Shown here piece by piece: positions 37,925-46,082 of a stretch of DNA of 64,000 bases. How positions within the stretch are numbered: position 1 is the stretch's first letter; every line of letters starts with the position of its first letter. The position numbers and the translations under genes are program-made. Source of the DNA: Flavobacterium aestivum. GTDB taxonomy: Bacteria; Bacteroidota; Bacteroidia; Flavobacteriales; Flavobacteriaceae. The DNA lies in contig NZ_CP113977.2 in NCBI RefSeq assembly GCF_026870175.2, positions 1,054,001-1,118,000 on the forward strand. Direction: 5' to 3'. Under the pieces are notes generated by a model that did no database searches, was not told the origin of the DNA, and was given only the letters and a program-made list of their open reading frames with translations.

Positions 37925-39166
37925 ATGAAAAACAAATTACAAAGAATTGCAAAAGTGGCATTGTGCTGCTTTCTTCTTATTACATTGGGTTGCGAAAATG
38001 ACAACCCATTGACTGCGGAAGATGCCAAAATGATTGAAGCAAAAAATTGGTTTAATCATTATGAATCTAATGGAATTAATTATGAATTATTTCAGAAAAC
38101 ACAATACGACTGGAATCAAGCAAAAATTACGAAGTCTCAAGATGGAACGGAAACTATTATTGTGCCTATTATTGAATTAAAACAAGATAAAAAAGAAATA
38201 TGGGAACAGAAATTGTATCTTTATAAATTAGATACTGGTAATTACAAAGCACTCTTGTTTGAAATATATCCTGACAAGAATGCTGAAATAAGCAGTCAAA
38301 CGATTGATGGAGGAGATTTTAATGGCTATATAACTACTTGGGACATAAAAACGGGGTTTGTAAGAGCTGCTAAATTTGTGGATAATCAGGTTGTAGAAAA
38401 TGGAATTGCAAAACCACTTTCGATAGACAAAGTTACTGGTAAAGCACCGCCTGTCCTTCCCTGTCAAGATGGGGATTGCAATACTGGCGTCGGCGGCGGA
38501 AATCCAATTCCACTAAGACCAGTTATTATAACGGGTCCCAGTACTGGAACTCCGGTAGTATATATGCCGCGTAATCCTGTGACGGGCGGAACAAATACAG
38601 GTGGTTTTACTTCACCTAGCGGTGGCGGTGTCGGTGGCGGCGGTGTAACATTAATAATGCCTCCTCCACCAGAAATACCAATTTCTGATATTATAAAATT
38701 CTTAAGTTGCTTTAATAAATCTGCAAATGTAAATCTAACTGTTTATGCAGAAAATATGAATTTATCAAACAAAAATGTGGGACATGCATTTATTTCTATC
38801 TCACAAGGCAATAATACTATGGTTTTTGGGTATTATCCAAAAAATGGTGGAGGTCAAGCAATGACGGGGCCAGGTATAATGGGAGAAAATGGAGGACATC
38901 GTTATGATGTATCAGCCAACATGGGGCAAATTTCGCCACAAAAGTTGCAACAAATTATTACTTTATCAGAAAAATATCAGAATAGCTTTTACGATTTAGG
39001 TTTTAATAATTGTTCGGATTTTGCAACTCAAGTACTGAATATTGCAGGAGTTTCGTCATCAGGCTGGATTGATACTCCAAACACTGTTGCAGATATTTTA
39101 GCAACATTACCGAATCACACATCAAACTCAACTTACGCACCAAAAACACAAAGAACATGTCCTTAG
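37925..39166 (+). CDS. Lipoprotein with C-terminal permuted NlpC/LRAT-like domain, unknown role
   Basis: 413 residues. The signal ends in a lipobox (LLITLGC, Cys about 22). An N-terminal beta-rich region (about 30-180) is followed by a Gly/Pro-rich linker (GGGVGGGGVTLIMPPPPEIP, about 235-256). The C-terminal domain shows VGHAFISI (His287) and later FNNCSDFATQVLNIAG (Cys363). A histidine before a cysteine is the order of permuted papain-like folds (LRAT, YiiX, DUF4105-like), so it may cut or transfer amide or ester bonds in the envelope. It lies between the integrase remnant and the phage genes and overlaps a small membrane-protein gene by 10 bp. Confidence 0.7.
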   Translation: MKNKLQRIAKVALCCFLLITLGCENDNPLTAEDAKMIEAKNWFNHYESNGINYELFQKTQYDWNQAKITKSQDGTETIIVPIIELKQDKKEIWEQKLYLYKLDTGNYKALLFEIYPDKNAEISSQTIDGGDFNGYITTWDIKTGFVRAAKFVDNQVVENGIAKPLSIDKVTGKAPPVLPCQDGDCNTGVGGGNPIPLRPVIITGPSTGTPVVYMPRNPVTGGTNTGGFTSPSGGGVGGGGVTLIMPPPPEIPISDIIKFLSCFNKSANVNLTVYAENMNLSNKNVGHAFISISQGNNTMVFGYYPKNGGGQAMTGPGIMGENGGHRYDVSANMGQISPQKLQQIITLSEKYQNSFYDLGFNNCSDFATQVLNIAGVSSSGWIDTPNTVADILATLPNHTSNSTYAPKTQRTCP

Positions 39167-39561
39167 TTATCAATATTTTAAAAATTGTATCAATAGTCAC
39201 TTTTTTATTGATACCTGGATTGGACGAAAATACAGTTCCAAATTTTGCCTTTATAGCACTCTGTTTGTTTCAATCTTTTCATGATATATTTAATAATTCT
39301 ATACATATATTTTGGGAAGGTCTTATTCTTATACCAATACTTACAGCTTTAGTTATTTTCTATAAAAGTAAAAACTATAAAATCTTGTTTATTTGTTTTT
39401 TAATTTTATTATTACCATTAACGTATGCAACTGGGCTAATAAAGAACTATGCCAGAATTGATTTTTGGTTTGTATTTACATATGGAACTTTTATAATAAC
39501 ATCAATAGCAGTGATACTATTAGCTCAAAAAAAGGATAATAGTGAAAAAATCGTCCAATAA
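39157..39561 (+). CDS. Small polytopic membrane protein, unknown function
   Basis: 134 residues with about four hydrophobic segments (about 4-20, 24-44, 52-88, 105-124) and a charged tail. It overlaps the end of the lipoprotein gene by 10 bp, so translation is coupled. An immunity or partner role for the lipoprotein is conceivable, from position only. A terminator follows. Confidence 0.65.
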   Translation: MSLVINILKIVSIVTFLLIPGLDENTVPNFAFIALCLFQSFHDIFNNSIHIFWEGLILIPILTALVIFYKSKNYKILFICFLILLLPLTYATGLIKNYARIDFWFVFTYGTFIITSIAVILLAQKKDNSEKIVQ

Positions 39562-39592
39562 GATTAGTTAAGAGAAAACACAAAAAAAACCG

Positions 39593-39618
39593 AAGCTCTC
39601 AATTTGAGAGCTTTTTTC
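39593..39618. terminator. Terminator between the cargo pair and the phage genes
   Basis: AAGCTCTCAA (39593-39602) is complementary to TTGAGAGCTT (39604-39613), then a T run; A-rich on the other side, so it can also end the methylase transcript. Confidence 0.8.
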
Positions 39619-39623
39619 ATTAG

Positions 39624-39640
39624 TTTAAACAGGGTTTAAA
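39624..39640. repeat. 17-bp dyad, site 1 (TTTAAAC-agg-GTTTAAA)
   Basis: Perfect inverted repeat just beyond the methylase stop codon. First of the recurring dyads that mark the prophage part. Confidence 0.65.
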
Positions 39641-39642
39641 AC

Positions 39643-40491
39643 CTATTTAAATTTATAGTTTATCTTATGCAACATTATATCGGTATAACTGGCACTAAAA
39701 TTAACCTGATTGTTTACTGTGCTTGTGGTTGAACCAGCAAAAGGATTATATAATGCTGGCTTGTTTACCATCCATTCACACAGCTCAATTATATGCGATT
39801 TATTAGATGTAAAGTATATATAATTCGTACCGTTTAACACATCAAGAACATCAAGATAGTCCTTTAATTTCCAATAATTCTTATACGTTCCAACCTCTGT
39901 ACTTAAGTATGGTGGGTCAACTAAAAACACCACATTAGTATAGTCTTGGTACTTCGTGAACAATTCTTTGTAATCAAGGGATTCAATGACAACACCTTCT
40001 AAATAGTTTTCAGTATTATAATCACTCATTCTAACGCAATTATATAGCGTTTCCTTTTCCAGTTCTGCGTATGATTGCACATACTTCATACTAAATAGAA
40101 CATTACTCGACAAAGTAATATAGTCAACATAGCCCGTTGTTTGTTCTTCCTGCAGTACTCTTTTGATAACCAAATCCCGTTCAGGTTCCACGATACGTTT
40201 ATCTTTTGGACAGTTGGATACGATAGTCCTTATATCACTTATCAACCTATTGGTATGGCTGACATTGTCAAGACGCAACCTATAATTATCATAATCATTA
40301 TACACCACTTTTGCTGATGGATAATGTTGCTTAACAGTGTGTGATAATAAGCCCGAACCGCCGAATAAATCGACGTATGTTGCATCATTTGGACAACCGC
40401 TTAATACTTTCTTAACTTGATTTAAAAACCGTCTCTTTTGCCCCATAAATGGTAGTGGCGCTTGTGTGAATTTTTTACTTTTTTGTGTCAT
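39643..40491 (-). CDS. D12-class DNA N6-adenine methyltransferase
   Basis: 282 residues. PLPFMGQKRRFL (residues 12-23; the PxxxGGK-like SAM site), motif I VDLFGGSGLLSH (40-51) and catalytic DPPY (192-195). Full-length and solitary: no restriction gene adjoins. In phages, such enzymes protect the DNA from host restriction or change regulation. It is the last gene of the minus-strand late block, where Mu carries its own DNA-modification gene. Confidence 0.9.
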   Translation of the reverse strand: MTQKSKKFTQAPLPFMGQKRRFLNQVKKVLSGCPNDATYVDLFGGSGLLSHTVKQHYPSAKVVYNDYDNYRLRLDNVSHTNRLISDIRTIVSNCPKDKRIVEPERDLVIKRVLQEEQTTGYVDYITLSSNVLFSMKYVQSYAELEKETLYNCVRMSDYNTENYLEGVVIESLDYKELFTKYQDYTNVVFLVDPPYLSTEVGTYKNYWKLKDYLDVLDVLNGTNYIYFTSNKSHIIELCEWMVNKPALYNPFAGSTTSTVNNQVNFSASYTDIMLHKINYKFK

Positions 40492-40677
40492 TTTTTTAAT
40501 TGAATATTTGCGTAATTGATTGTTTTACACTATCTTCATAGTATATTAGGAAGTGATTAATTACCTCTTTTTAGGTTAAAAGTTGCTGTTTCTTCTCTTA
40601 ATAACCTATTAAGGTTTGTTCCTTTCCTCTACCTAAAATTTAATTTAATAATTAGCGACATTTATTCATGTTCGCTT
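40492..40677. other. Leader/intergenic region upstream of the methylase
   Basis: AT-rich; contains a partial palindrome CTTAATAACCTATTAAG (about 40597-40613) and no clear TAnnTTTG on the minus strand. Together with the adjoining RNA locus this makes a 340-nt gap between protein genes. Confidence 0.4.
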
Positions 40678-40707
40678 TTTGATTGATGATTATTGATTGT
40701 ATATTTG
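40678..40707 (+). promoter_or_regulatory. Strong promoter (TTTG, 18-nt spacer, TATATTTG) for a plus-strand RNA
   Basis: TTTG at 40678-40681 and TATATTTG at 40700-40707 match the consensus exactly with the ideal spacer. The predicted start near 40712 coincides with the first base of a long stem. No plus-strand gene follows, which points to a non-coding RNA. Confidence 0.7.
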
Positions 40708-40711
40708 CATC

Positions 40712-40833
40712 TCTCAGGGTTAAAAAAACAAAACGCACTAAAGAGTCAGAAGACCTATGTCCTCCGACGACCTTTAGTGCGTCAAGTTTAAAATACCCTG
40801 AGAAAGTTTTTAAATGTCGGAGGACTATTTTTT
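40712..40833 (+). ncRNA. Candidate structured small RNA with nested stems and a pseudoknot
   Basis: Outer stem TCTCAGGGT (40712-40720) with ACCCTGAGA (40795-40803). Inner 11-bp stem ACGCACTAAAG (40733-40743) with CTTTAGTGCGT (40772-40782). The 28-nt loop contains GTCCTCCGAC (40759-40768), perfectly complementary to GTCGGAGGAC (40816-40825), which is followed by TATTTTTT. That last pairing makes either a pseudoknot or an intrinsic terminator. The frame 40683-40943 running across it looks non-coding. The 3' end overlaps the spanin gene end in antisense. On the minus strand the inner stem plus TTTTGTTTTTTT could also end the spanin transcript. Confidence 0.6.
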
Positions 40834-41410
40834 ACCCTCCTTTTGTATTGAATAATGATTTAAACCTATCTGGAAGTTTAAACTTTTTGGCTACCCAATT
40901 GAGTATAATAATTACTACAATCAGCAGGAATAACCAAACATAAAAGCCAAATTGAAAGCCTTTTACTTTAGCTACTTTCGCTTTCTTTGCCTTGCTTTTT
41001 TCGATCGCTTTTTTCTGTCCAACATCAACCTCAATTCTACCTTTTTCGACTTTAGATTCTTCCTTTTTTTCGATGGCTTTAGCCTCTTTGGTTTCAGTTT
41101 GGGTGTTGATTTCGCCTCCTTCTAAATAGATTTCTTCTTTCAAATTACCATCAACAAAATGTTTGTAATGAAATGGTATTCTATTCCCGGAACTATCCAG
41201 CTCCGAAACACTAGTTAAAACCAAATTACTATTGATGGCCAACTGATTTTTTTGCCAATCTAATTGATGCTTTACCGACTGCTGAAAGATAGAATCGAAA
41301 TGCCTTTGCATTTCTTCGATTTCCTTTTGTCTCGAGGCTTCGACTGTAACCGTTTTGGTTTTACAACCTAAAACCAATAGTGATAAAGGTATGAGTATTG
41401 ATAATTTCAT
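40832..41410 (-). CDS. Candidate unimolecular spanin (lipoprotein with C-terminal membrane helix)
   Basis: 192 residues. N-terminal lipobox SLLVLGC (Cys16) for outer-membrane attachment; a long charged, partly coiled-coil middle (KEIEEMQRHFDSIFQQ; KKEESKVEKGRIEVDVG); and one C-terminal transmembrane helix (about 156-174, FYVWLFLLIVVIIILNW) with a basic tail. A single protein tied to both membranes is the architecture of u-spanins such as T1 gp11, which fuse the membranes in the last step of lysis. It is 4 nt from the endolysin gene, which supports the assignment. No sequence family was recognised. Confidence 0.65.
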   Translation of the reverse strand: MKLSILIPLSLLVLGCKTKTVTVEASRQKEIEEMQRHFDSIFQQSVKHQLDWQKNQLAINSNLVLTSVSELDSSGNRIPFHYKHFVDGNLKEEIYLEGGEINTQTETKEAKAIEKKEESKVEKGRIEVDVGQKKAIEKSKAKKAKVAKVKGFQFGFYVWLFLLIVVIIILNWVAKKFKLPDRFKSLFNTKGG

Positions 41411-41414
41411 ATTT

Positions 41415-41921
41415 CTATTTAATAAATTTTACAATCGATTTAGACACCGCTTTAAGCGTGTCGGAATAATTTGGATCAGTGGCATAACCCGCTTTTGCAA
41501 TTTCTTCAAAGAAGCTATTGTAGTCATGCTTTACGGTTAGAGCCTTTGCATATCTACTGTTTTTCAAAAAGAATTGCGCATGATCATTAAAGCATTCTTC
41601 AGGCGTTGGATACTTTCTAAAGTAATCCTTTACTACATACTTAAACATTTTGCGTCCCTTTCGCATTACTGGAGTAATCGATATAATTACCGGGAACTTC
41701 AAATCAGCTCTAGAACTGTACTCAGTAGTAGTTATTAACTGCTCATTACCGTTAATACCATCGGTATCTTTAACCCCAAAAAACATGTTTCCTGGTGCAA
41801 CATCACCCCAAGCCGATTCAAGTGCCGCCTGTGTTAATGTTGCTACAGCTGAAATTCCTGTTTTAGCCTCCACTTTCTTTGCATGTGGCAGGTAATTATT
41901 TACAAATAGTTCTGGTTTCAT
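41415..41921 (-). CDS. Phage endolysin, glucosaminidase (FlgJ/GH73-like)
   Basis: 168 residues, one catalytic domain. The catalytic glutamate is in LTQAALESAWGD (Glu35), followed by NMFFGVK and the YFRKYPTPEECFNDHAQFF region typical of GH73. It cuts the glycan backbone of peptidoglycan. No signal peptide, so it depends on a holin. Adjacent to the candidate spanin. Confidence 0.85.
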   Translation of the reverse strand: MKPELFVNNYLPHAKKVEAKTGISAVATLTQAALESAWGDVAPGNMFFGVKDTDGINGNEQLITTTEYSSRADLKFPVIISITPVMRKGRKMFKYVVKDYFRKYPTPEECFNDHAQFFLKNSRYAKALTVKHDYNSFFEEIAKAGYATDPNYSDTLKAVSKSIVKFIK

Positions 41922-41937
41922 ATATTTTGATTGATTT

Positions 41938-42336
41938 TTACTTTACGCTTTCGTAATAAAATAGATCTTCTTTTGAGATGGCTGTTTCGCAGTGTTTTTC
42001 GCCTAGAATCTTATCTAGAAAAATACGCAGCTTAGTGTCTTTATCATACATAAAGAGCAATCCAGTAACTGCTGATATTGTTTGATACCACTTACCATAT
42101 TTAATAAGTCCTGATACCTTGTACACATCGTTTAACATTTCACCCGCACCTGCATTTGCTAACCCGTCCAATATTAAATTTACACTTCTAAGTATTGGTG
42201 TGAATTGTTTAGAAAATGAGTAATCGAATTTCCAAATGTGTTTTGCTGATGTGTAAATCAGACCTAATGTAAACAGCAAAGGAAAAACCAGTATAGCTAC
42301 GATAAACAGACCGATTTCTATAAATATTTTTTTCAT
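41938..42336 (-). CDS. Small membrane protein of the lysis/fibre region, unknown
   Basis: 132 residues; one N-terminal hydrophobic segment (about 5-29) and a weaker one (about 88-102). Its ATG overlaps the preceding gene stop by 1 nt. Position beside the endolysin allows a lysis role, but the sequence was not recognised. Confidence 0.55.
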   Translation of the reverse strand: MKKIFIEIGLFIVAILVFPLLFTLGLIYTSAKHIWKFDYSFSKQFTPILRSVNLILDGLANAGAGEMLNDVYKVSGLIKYGKWYQTISAVTGLLFMYDKDTKLRIFLDKILGEKHCETAISKEDLFYYESVK

Positions 42337-42977
42337 TATTGTAAATTCATAATTATTAATTCTTTCACTGTCATTGGTTCACAGCCGTATACTTCTTTAT
42401 CTAGAAGTGCCAATATATCGATACTTGCTTCTGCATTCAAAGCGCTTACAAATTCAGTCTTGATGCCAGTACGCAAATAAGCATTGTATTGATTGGTGTA
42501 GTGAGCATATAAAATTGCATACAATTGGGGATTCATAGCCTGTAAATAATCATCCGCACTAAAACGTTCCGATTTCAAAATCTGTCTTTGTTTTTGGGAT
42601 GAAAAACCAACAACTGTTTCGTTACCATCACCCAAGAAAACAGGTTGCAAATCGAATGCATAAAGCTGTTTTTTCTTGGAGTAGGCTATTTCACCCGCCC
42701 AATCCATATAATGCACCGTTTTTTGAAGTCCTAAAAACACATTAGAATAAGCTTTTCCGTTGTGCTCATAGTTGCCAAAAACACGGCCATAAGTAATTCT
42801 AACTACTTCTTTCCCTTTTTTATCATAATATGATTTAGATACTTTTTGCCCTTTCATGTTATAAACGGGTTCCCTTTCTTGCAAAAAGGAAAGATTATCA
42901 AACGAGATGTCTGATAGGGTATTACCTAATGTTTGATATTGGTCCAAGTAATAATCTAATACTATTTTTGCGCTCAT
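42336..42977 (-). CDS. Phage protein of unknown function after the tail fibre
   Basis: 213 residues, soluble, no motifs recognised; it has a YNMKGQKVSKSYYDKKGKEVVR segment. It lies 12 nt after the fibre gene and overlaps the next gene, so belongs to the same transcript; fibre chaperone or accessory protein is a positional guess. Confidence 0.55.
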   Translation of the reverse strand: MSAKIVLDYYLDQYQTLGNTLSDISFDNLSFLQEREPVYNMKGQKVSKSYYDKKGKEVVRITYGRVFGNYEHNGKAYSNVFLGLQKTVHYMDWAGEIAYSKKKQLYAFDLQPVFLGDGNETVVGFSSQKQRQILKSERFSADDYLQAMNPQLYAILYAHYTNQYNAYLRTGIKTEFVSALNAEASIDILALLDKEVYGCEPMTVKELIIMNLQ

Positions 42978-42989
42978 AATTATTGTTTT

Positions 42990-44768
42990 TTAAGTCGTTT
43001 CTACATACTTAATATTGGTGATGTCAAAACTTGTTATTCTGACTTGAATGTACATATCAACTTGTGCTTGAGTTACAAACTGCCGTTGTAACACACCATT
43101 TAAATACACAAACACTTCTCCAGAAACTCTTCTTATTTCACATTGTATTGGATAAATTCCTGATGTATAATTAGTAAAATCAACATACGCATTGTTCAGG
43201 TATGTCAGGAAATTAGGATTACCATAGTTGCTACCATAAACACCCGCACCATAAACAATACTTGAGTCACTGACTTTTATCAAACATAATCTATTATCAA
43301 AAGAGCCTACTGGAGATGAGGCAATTAAAGGTGATTTATCAATATAAAAAAGCATTTTAAAATTTTGTGCAGCAGGTATCAATTTTTGCCACTTACCAGT
43401 GCTTAAGTTATTGGCTACTTTTAAATGAGCCTCGCCTATCGTGTCTACATTTAAAGAGCCTGTTAAATTTGTCCAATCAGTAAGTATCGGTTTGTAAACC
43501 GTGCCCAATACGATTAACAATGCATTGTTAAAAGTAGCTGAGAGACCATTATTTAATGTAACATTAAAACGACCTTCAGCAGCACCTGTTGTCACATTTG
43601 CATGGACTTCATTGTCATTTATAAAAGTGGTGTAATTAACAGTTTGTCCATTAATAACCACGGTCATAGCAGGCGTAAAAAATGCGCCTTTAAGTATAAA
43701 ATTTCCTGTAGTACTAGGCAAGTAGCTATCAGGTATCAGTTCATTCAAATATGGAGCTGGAGCAGTAGCAATTGTGTACATTTTCAAATTCCCATTCACA
43801 TCAGTACCAAGAACTTTATTCGTCAGTATTTGTCCATCATTTCGAGTAGATGGGTAATTACTCAACTTTATATCTTTGCTCAAGAACTCCGTACTTTCAA
43901 TAACATCCGCTGCAACAATTGCAGCTTGACCAACTCCAAAGCTTCGCCCTCGCAAAAGAAGTTTAAATACCCGCCCTGTATCGGTTGTTTTGTATTCTAC
44001 AATTTCATTAGCTCCAACGACAAGTACAGGAGTTAAGGCATTTAAGTACGTTACAAATCCTGCCACATCTTGACTAGACAAAGCAGTCGATAGAATAGAT
44101 TTAACTGTTGTTATAATATTCGTCAAACTTGAAAGTTTAGTAATTTCAGCCGCATTAATAAGTCGCTCACCCGCTGCTTTATCAACTTTGTTAGTTGAAA
44201 GGCTATCATACAAAGCTTTTAAACTTTTCCCCATTTCAGCCGTCAAAGCCTTTGTGGTTCCGCCCGTAGTCAAATCATTAACTAATATTGTACTGATTGA
44301 AGTTTGCACCGTTTTGATAGCGTCAACAAGTTCCTGAACTGTGTCAAGATTAATGTCATTTGAAGTTAGCAACGTATTGATAGCAGTGATTTGCGTTTTT
44401 AATGTTTTCACCGTTTCGGCACTCGCTAAGGAACTGGAACCTCCCGTGGTCAAATCATCAACAATGTCGAGATATTGGCTTGCTAATTTGATGTAATCGT
44501 TCAGTGGAGCATAACCACCAGCTACGCCTTTTTGAGATTTGTCTTCTTTGGCGTTAAACAAATCGGCATGAGCGCTTGTATCCGTTTTGTGTGCGTTAAA
44601 CTGATCGTTTTCAGTCTTTGCATTCAAAACCTCTGTAAGCCCTGAGATCGAGCTTTGCGGTATTGGTTCGTTTTTATTATAAAAGCTACTCCAAGTCGCC
44701 CAAAATTGCGCTTGCGTAGGTTTCTTACTAGTCATAAACCAGTCGTATATTTGTGCTAGTGTTGCCAT
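42990..44768 (-). CDS. Phage tail fibre protein
   Basis: 592 residues. Contains two copies of the fibre-type motif DLTTGG-x-x-KALTAEMGKSLK (about residues 103-122 and 164-185), a long heptad-like middle, an IPT-like segment (PAPYLNELIPDSYLPSTTGNFILKG) and a beta-rich C-terminal domain that could be the receptor-binding tip. The largest gene of the tail end; expected to determine host range. Confidence 0.8.
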   Translation of the reverse strand: MATLAQIYDWFMTSKKPTQAQFWATWSSFYNKNEPIPQSSISGLTEVLNAKTENDQFNAHKTDTSAHADLFNAKEDKSQKGVAGGYAPLNDYIKLASQYLDIVDDLTTGGSSSLASAETVKTLKTQITAINTLLTSNDINLDTVQELVDAIKTVQTSISTILVNDLTTGGTTKALTAEMGKSLKALYDSLSTNKVDKAAGERLINAAEITKLSSLTNIITTVKSILSTALSSQDVAGFVTYLNALTPVLVVGANEIVEYKTTDTGRVFKLLLRGRSFGVGQAAIVAADVIESTEFLSKDIKLSNYPSTRNDGQILTNKVLGTDVNGNLKMYTIATAPAPYLNELIPDSYLPSTTGNFILKGAFFTPAMTVVINGQTVNYTTFINDNEVHANVTTGAAEGRFNVTLNNGLSATFNNALLIVLGTVYKPILTDWTNLTGSLNVDTIGEAHLKVANNLSTGKWQKLIPAAQNFKMLFYIDKSPLIASSPVGSFDNRLCLIKVSDSSIVYGAGVYGSNYGNPNFLTYLNNAYVDFTNYTSGIYPIQCEIRRVSGEVFVYLNGVLQRQFVTQAQVDMYIQVRITSFDITNIKYVETT

Positions 44769-44791
44769 ATTATTTTTAACAATTAATTAAT

Positions 44792-45604
44792 TTATAGAGC
44801 CACTATTGCAAAATAGAAGTCTAATGCTTGTACCCCTCCAACATCGTTGACACCTAAAACAAAACTAGTTTCTGTTCTGGTGAAAATAGTCCAGGTTTCA
44901 CCTATGTCTATACTTCTATTTCCATTTCTTCCATGAAGACATCCCAATACCATATAGTTTGATGTACCCACATCTGGAAAGCTAACATTCCTAGTTATTT
45001 TACCATCCGGGTCTCCAATTGTTACCGACCCCTTATACAAGAATGGATTAGTAATGGTTGGTTTATTATGAATATATGCATCAGATAACGGATCAGTTAC
45101 ATTCCAGTTACTTGCTACATTCACTTCTGCGCCTGCTGCTATAGTCGCTAATTTTGCTTCTGCAGTCGTCAAACGAGTTAAAATATTATCAGTAGTCGTT
45201 TTATCGGCTTTTAAAAATAAAGCAGCTATTAGTTCCTTAGTCTCCATTGGTCGTTTAAAGTCACTCCAAAGCCATGAGGTTTCAGCAGTCCCAAATGTGG
45301 CATAACGAATTGTGTGAACCGTCTTAATCTCTGAATTTTCAAAAGGTCGATTTACCTTTTGTTCAATAATAATTACACTTGATGTTGGTGTAACCGCTCC
45401 AGCTTTAAAAGCCAATAATTCTCCATTTACATACACATAACCGTCGCTAACATTAGAACCCGATGTAACGCATCCCGATATAATGGTGAAGTTACCCGCC
45501 AAAGCTCCATAAGCGTTAAAAATTGAATAAGCCGTTTCTAGTTCTTCTAACCGCTCAGCGTTTAAAGGAAATCCGCCCGTTTGTACAAAATTCGTTTTAT
45601 TCAT
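44792..45604 (-). CDS. Phage tail/baseplate-associated protein, fibre connector-like
   Basis: 270 residues. The N-terminal part (FPLNAERLEELETAYSIFNAYGAL, then SGCVTSGSNVSDGYVYVNGELL) resembles proteins that attach fibres to baseplates. The middle has a coiled stretch (DNILTRLTTAEAKLATIAAGAEVNVASNW). It overlaps the upstream gene by 8 nt and precedes the main fibre. Confidence 0.6.
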   Translation of the reverse strand: MNKTNFVQTGGFPLNAERLEELETAYSIFNAYGALAGNFTIISGCVTSGSNVSDGYVYVNGELLAFKAGAVTPTSSVIIIEQKVNRPFENSEIKTVHTIRYATFGTAETSWLWSDFKRPMETKELIAALFLKADKTTTDNILTRLTTAEAKLATIAAGAEVNVASNWNVTDPLSDAYIHNKPTITNPFLYKGSVTIGDPDGKITRNVSFPDVGTSNYMVLGCLHGRNGNRSIDIGETWTIFTRTETSFVLGVNDVGGVQALDFYFAIVAL

Positions 45605-46082
45605 TTGTAATAATTTTATATCTTTTACCCGCTACCCTATAAAACTCAATGTGAGCTATCAAAGAGTCTTTTTGTGTATTATAAATTTCTAAAGGCACAT
45701 AGACTATAAAGTCCAAACCTGTGTCAGCCGTTTCGGCTTCCGTTCTTAAATAAATTGTTTTATTCTCAGCTTCAGTATATAACCAGATCGTTCTGTCTTC
45801 CGCCTCTGTATAGATGTAAAAAGTATCATGCTCTAACCCGTCAGTGATATAAATACGCCTTTCAATTGGGTCAAATTTGTCATTCAAAGAACCTCTCGAA
45901 TAACATATTTGCCCTGTATGTTCTAGCTTATAAATGTTCTCTATTCGCCAGTTGTACCATTTGTAATAAATATCATTTATCGGTCGTAGTAGCACTTTTA
46001 TAAACTGAATAGAAATTACATCACGCCATTTGTTGGGTAAATTTTGAACCCCATAGACATTCCAATTAATATCAAACCACAT
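45597..46082 (-). CDS. Baseplate protein in the position of P2 gpI / Mu gp48
   Basis: About 161 residues from the ATG at 46082 (MWFDINWNVYGVQNLP); ATG 46097 is also open. The position directly after a J-like gene, with 11-nt overlap, suggests the gpI role, but the sequence was not matched. It has three tandem copies of a Y/L-x-TEAE-x-x-TI-type unit (YTEAEDRTIWL, YTEAENKTIYL, RTEAE). Confidence 0.6.
   Translation of the reverse strand: MWFDINWNVYGVQNLPNKWRDVISIQFIKVLLRPINDIYYKWYNWRIENIYKLEHTGQICYSRGSLNDKFDPIERRIYITDGLEHDTFYIYTEAEDRTIWLYTEAENKTIYLRTEAETADTGLDFIVYVPLEIYNTQKDSLIAHIEFYRVAGKRYKIITNE

Noticed and set aside
40858..40884. Inverted TTTAAAC ... GTTTAAA with a 10-nt spacer in the spanin 3' end
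   Set aside because: The spacing differs from the 3-nt spacer of the dyad family and the arms encode conserved-looking residues.
40683..40943. Plus-strand open frame of 86 codons across the structured RNA
   Set aside because: It starts upstream of the likely transcription start, follows the RNA stems and continues antisense through the spanin gene; the composition is not protein-like.
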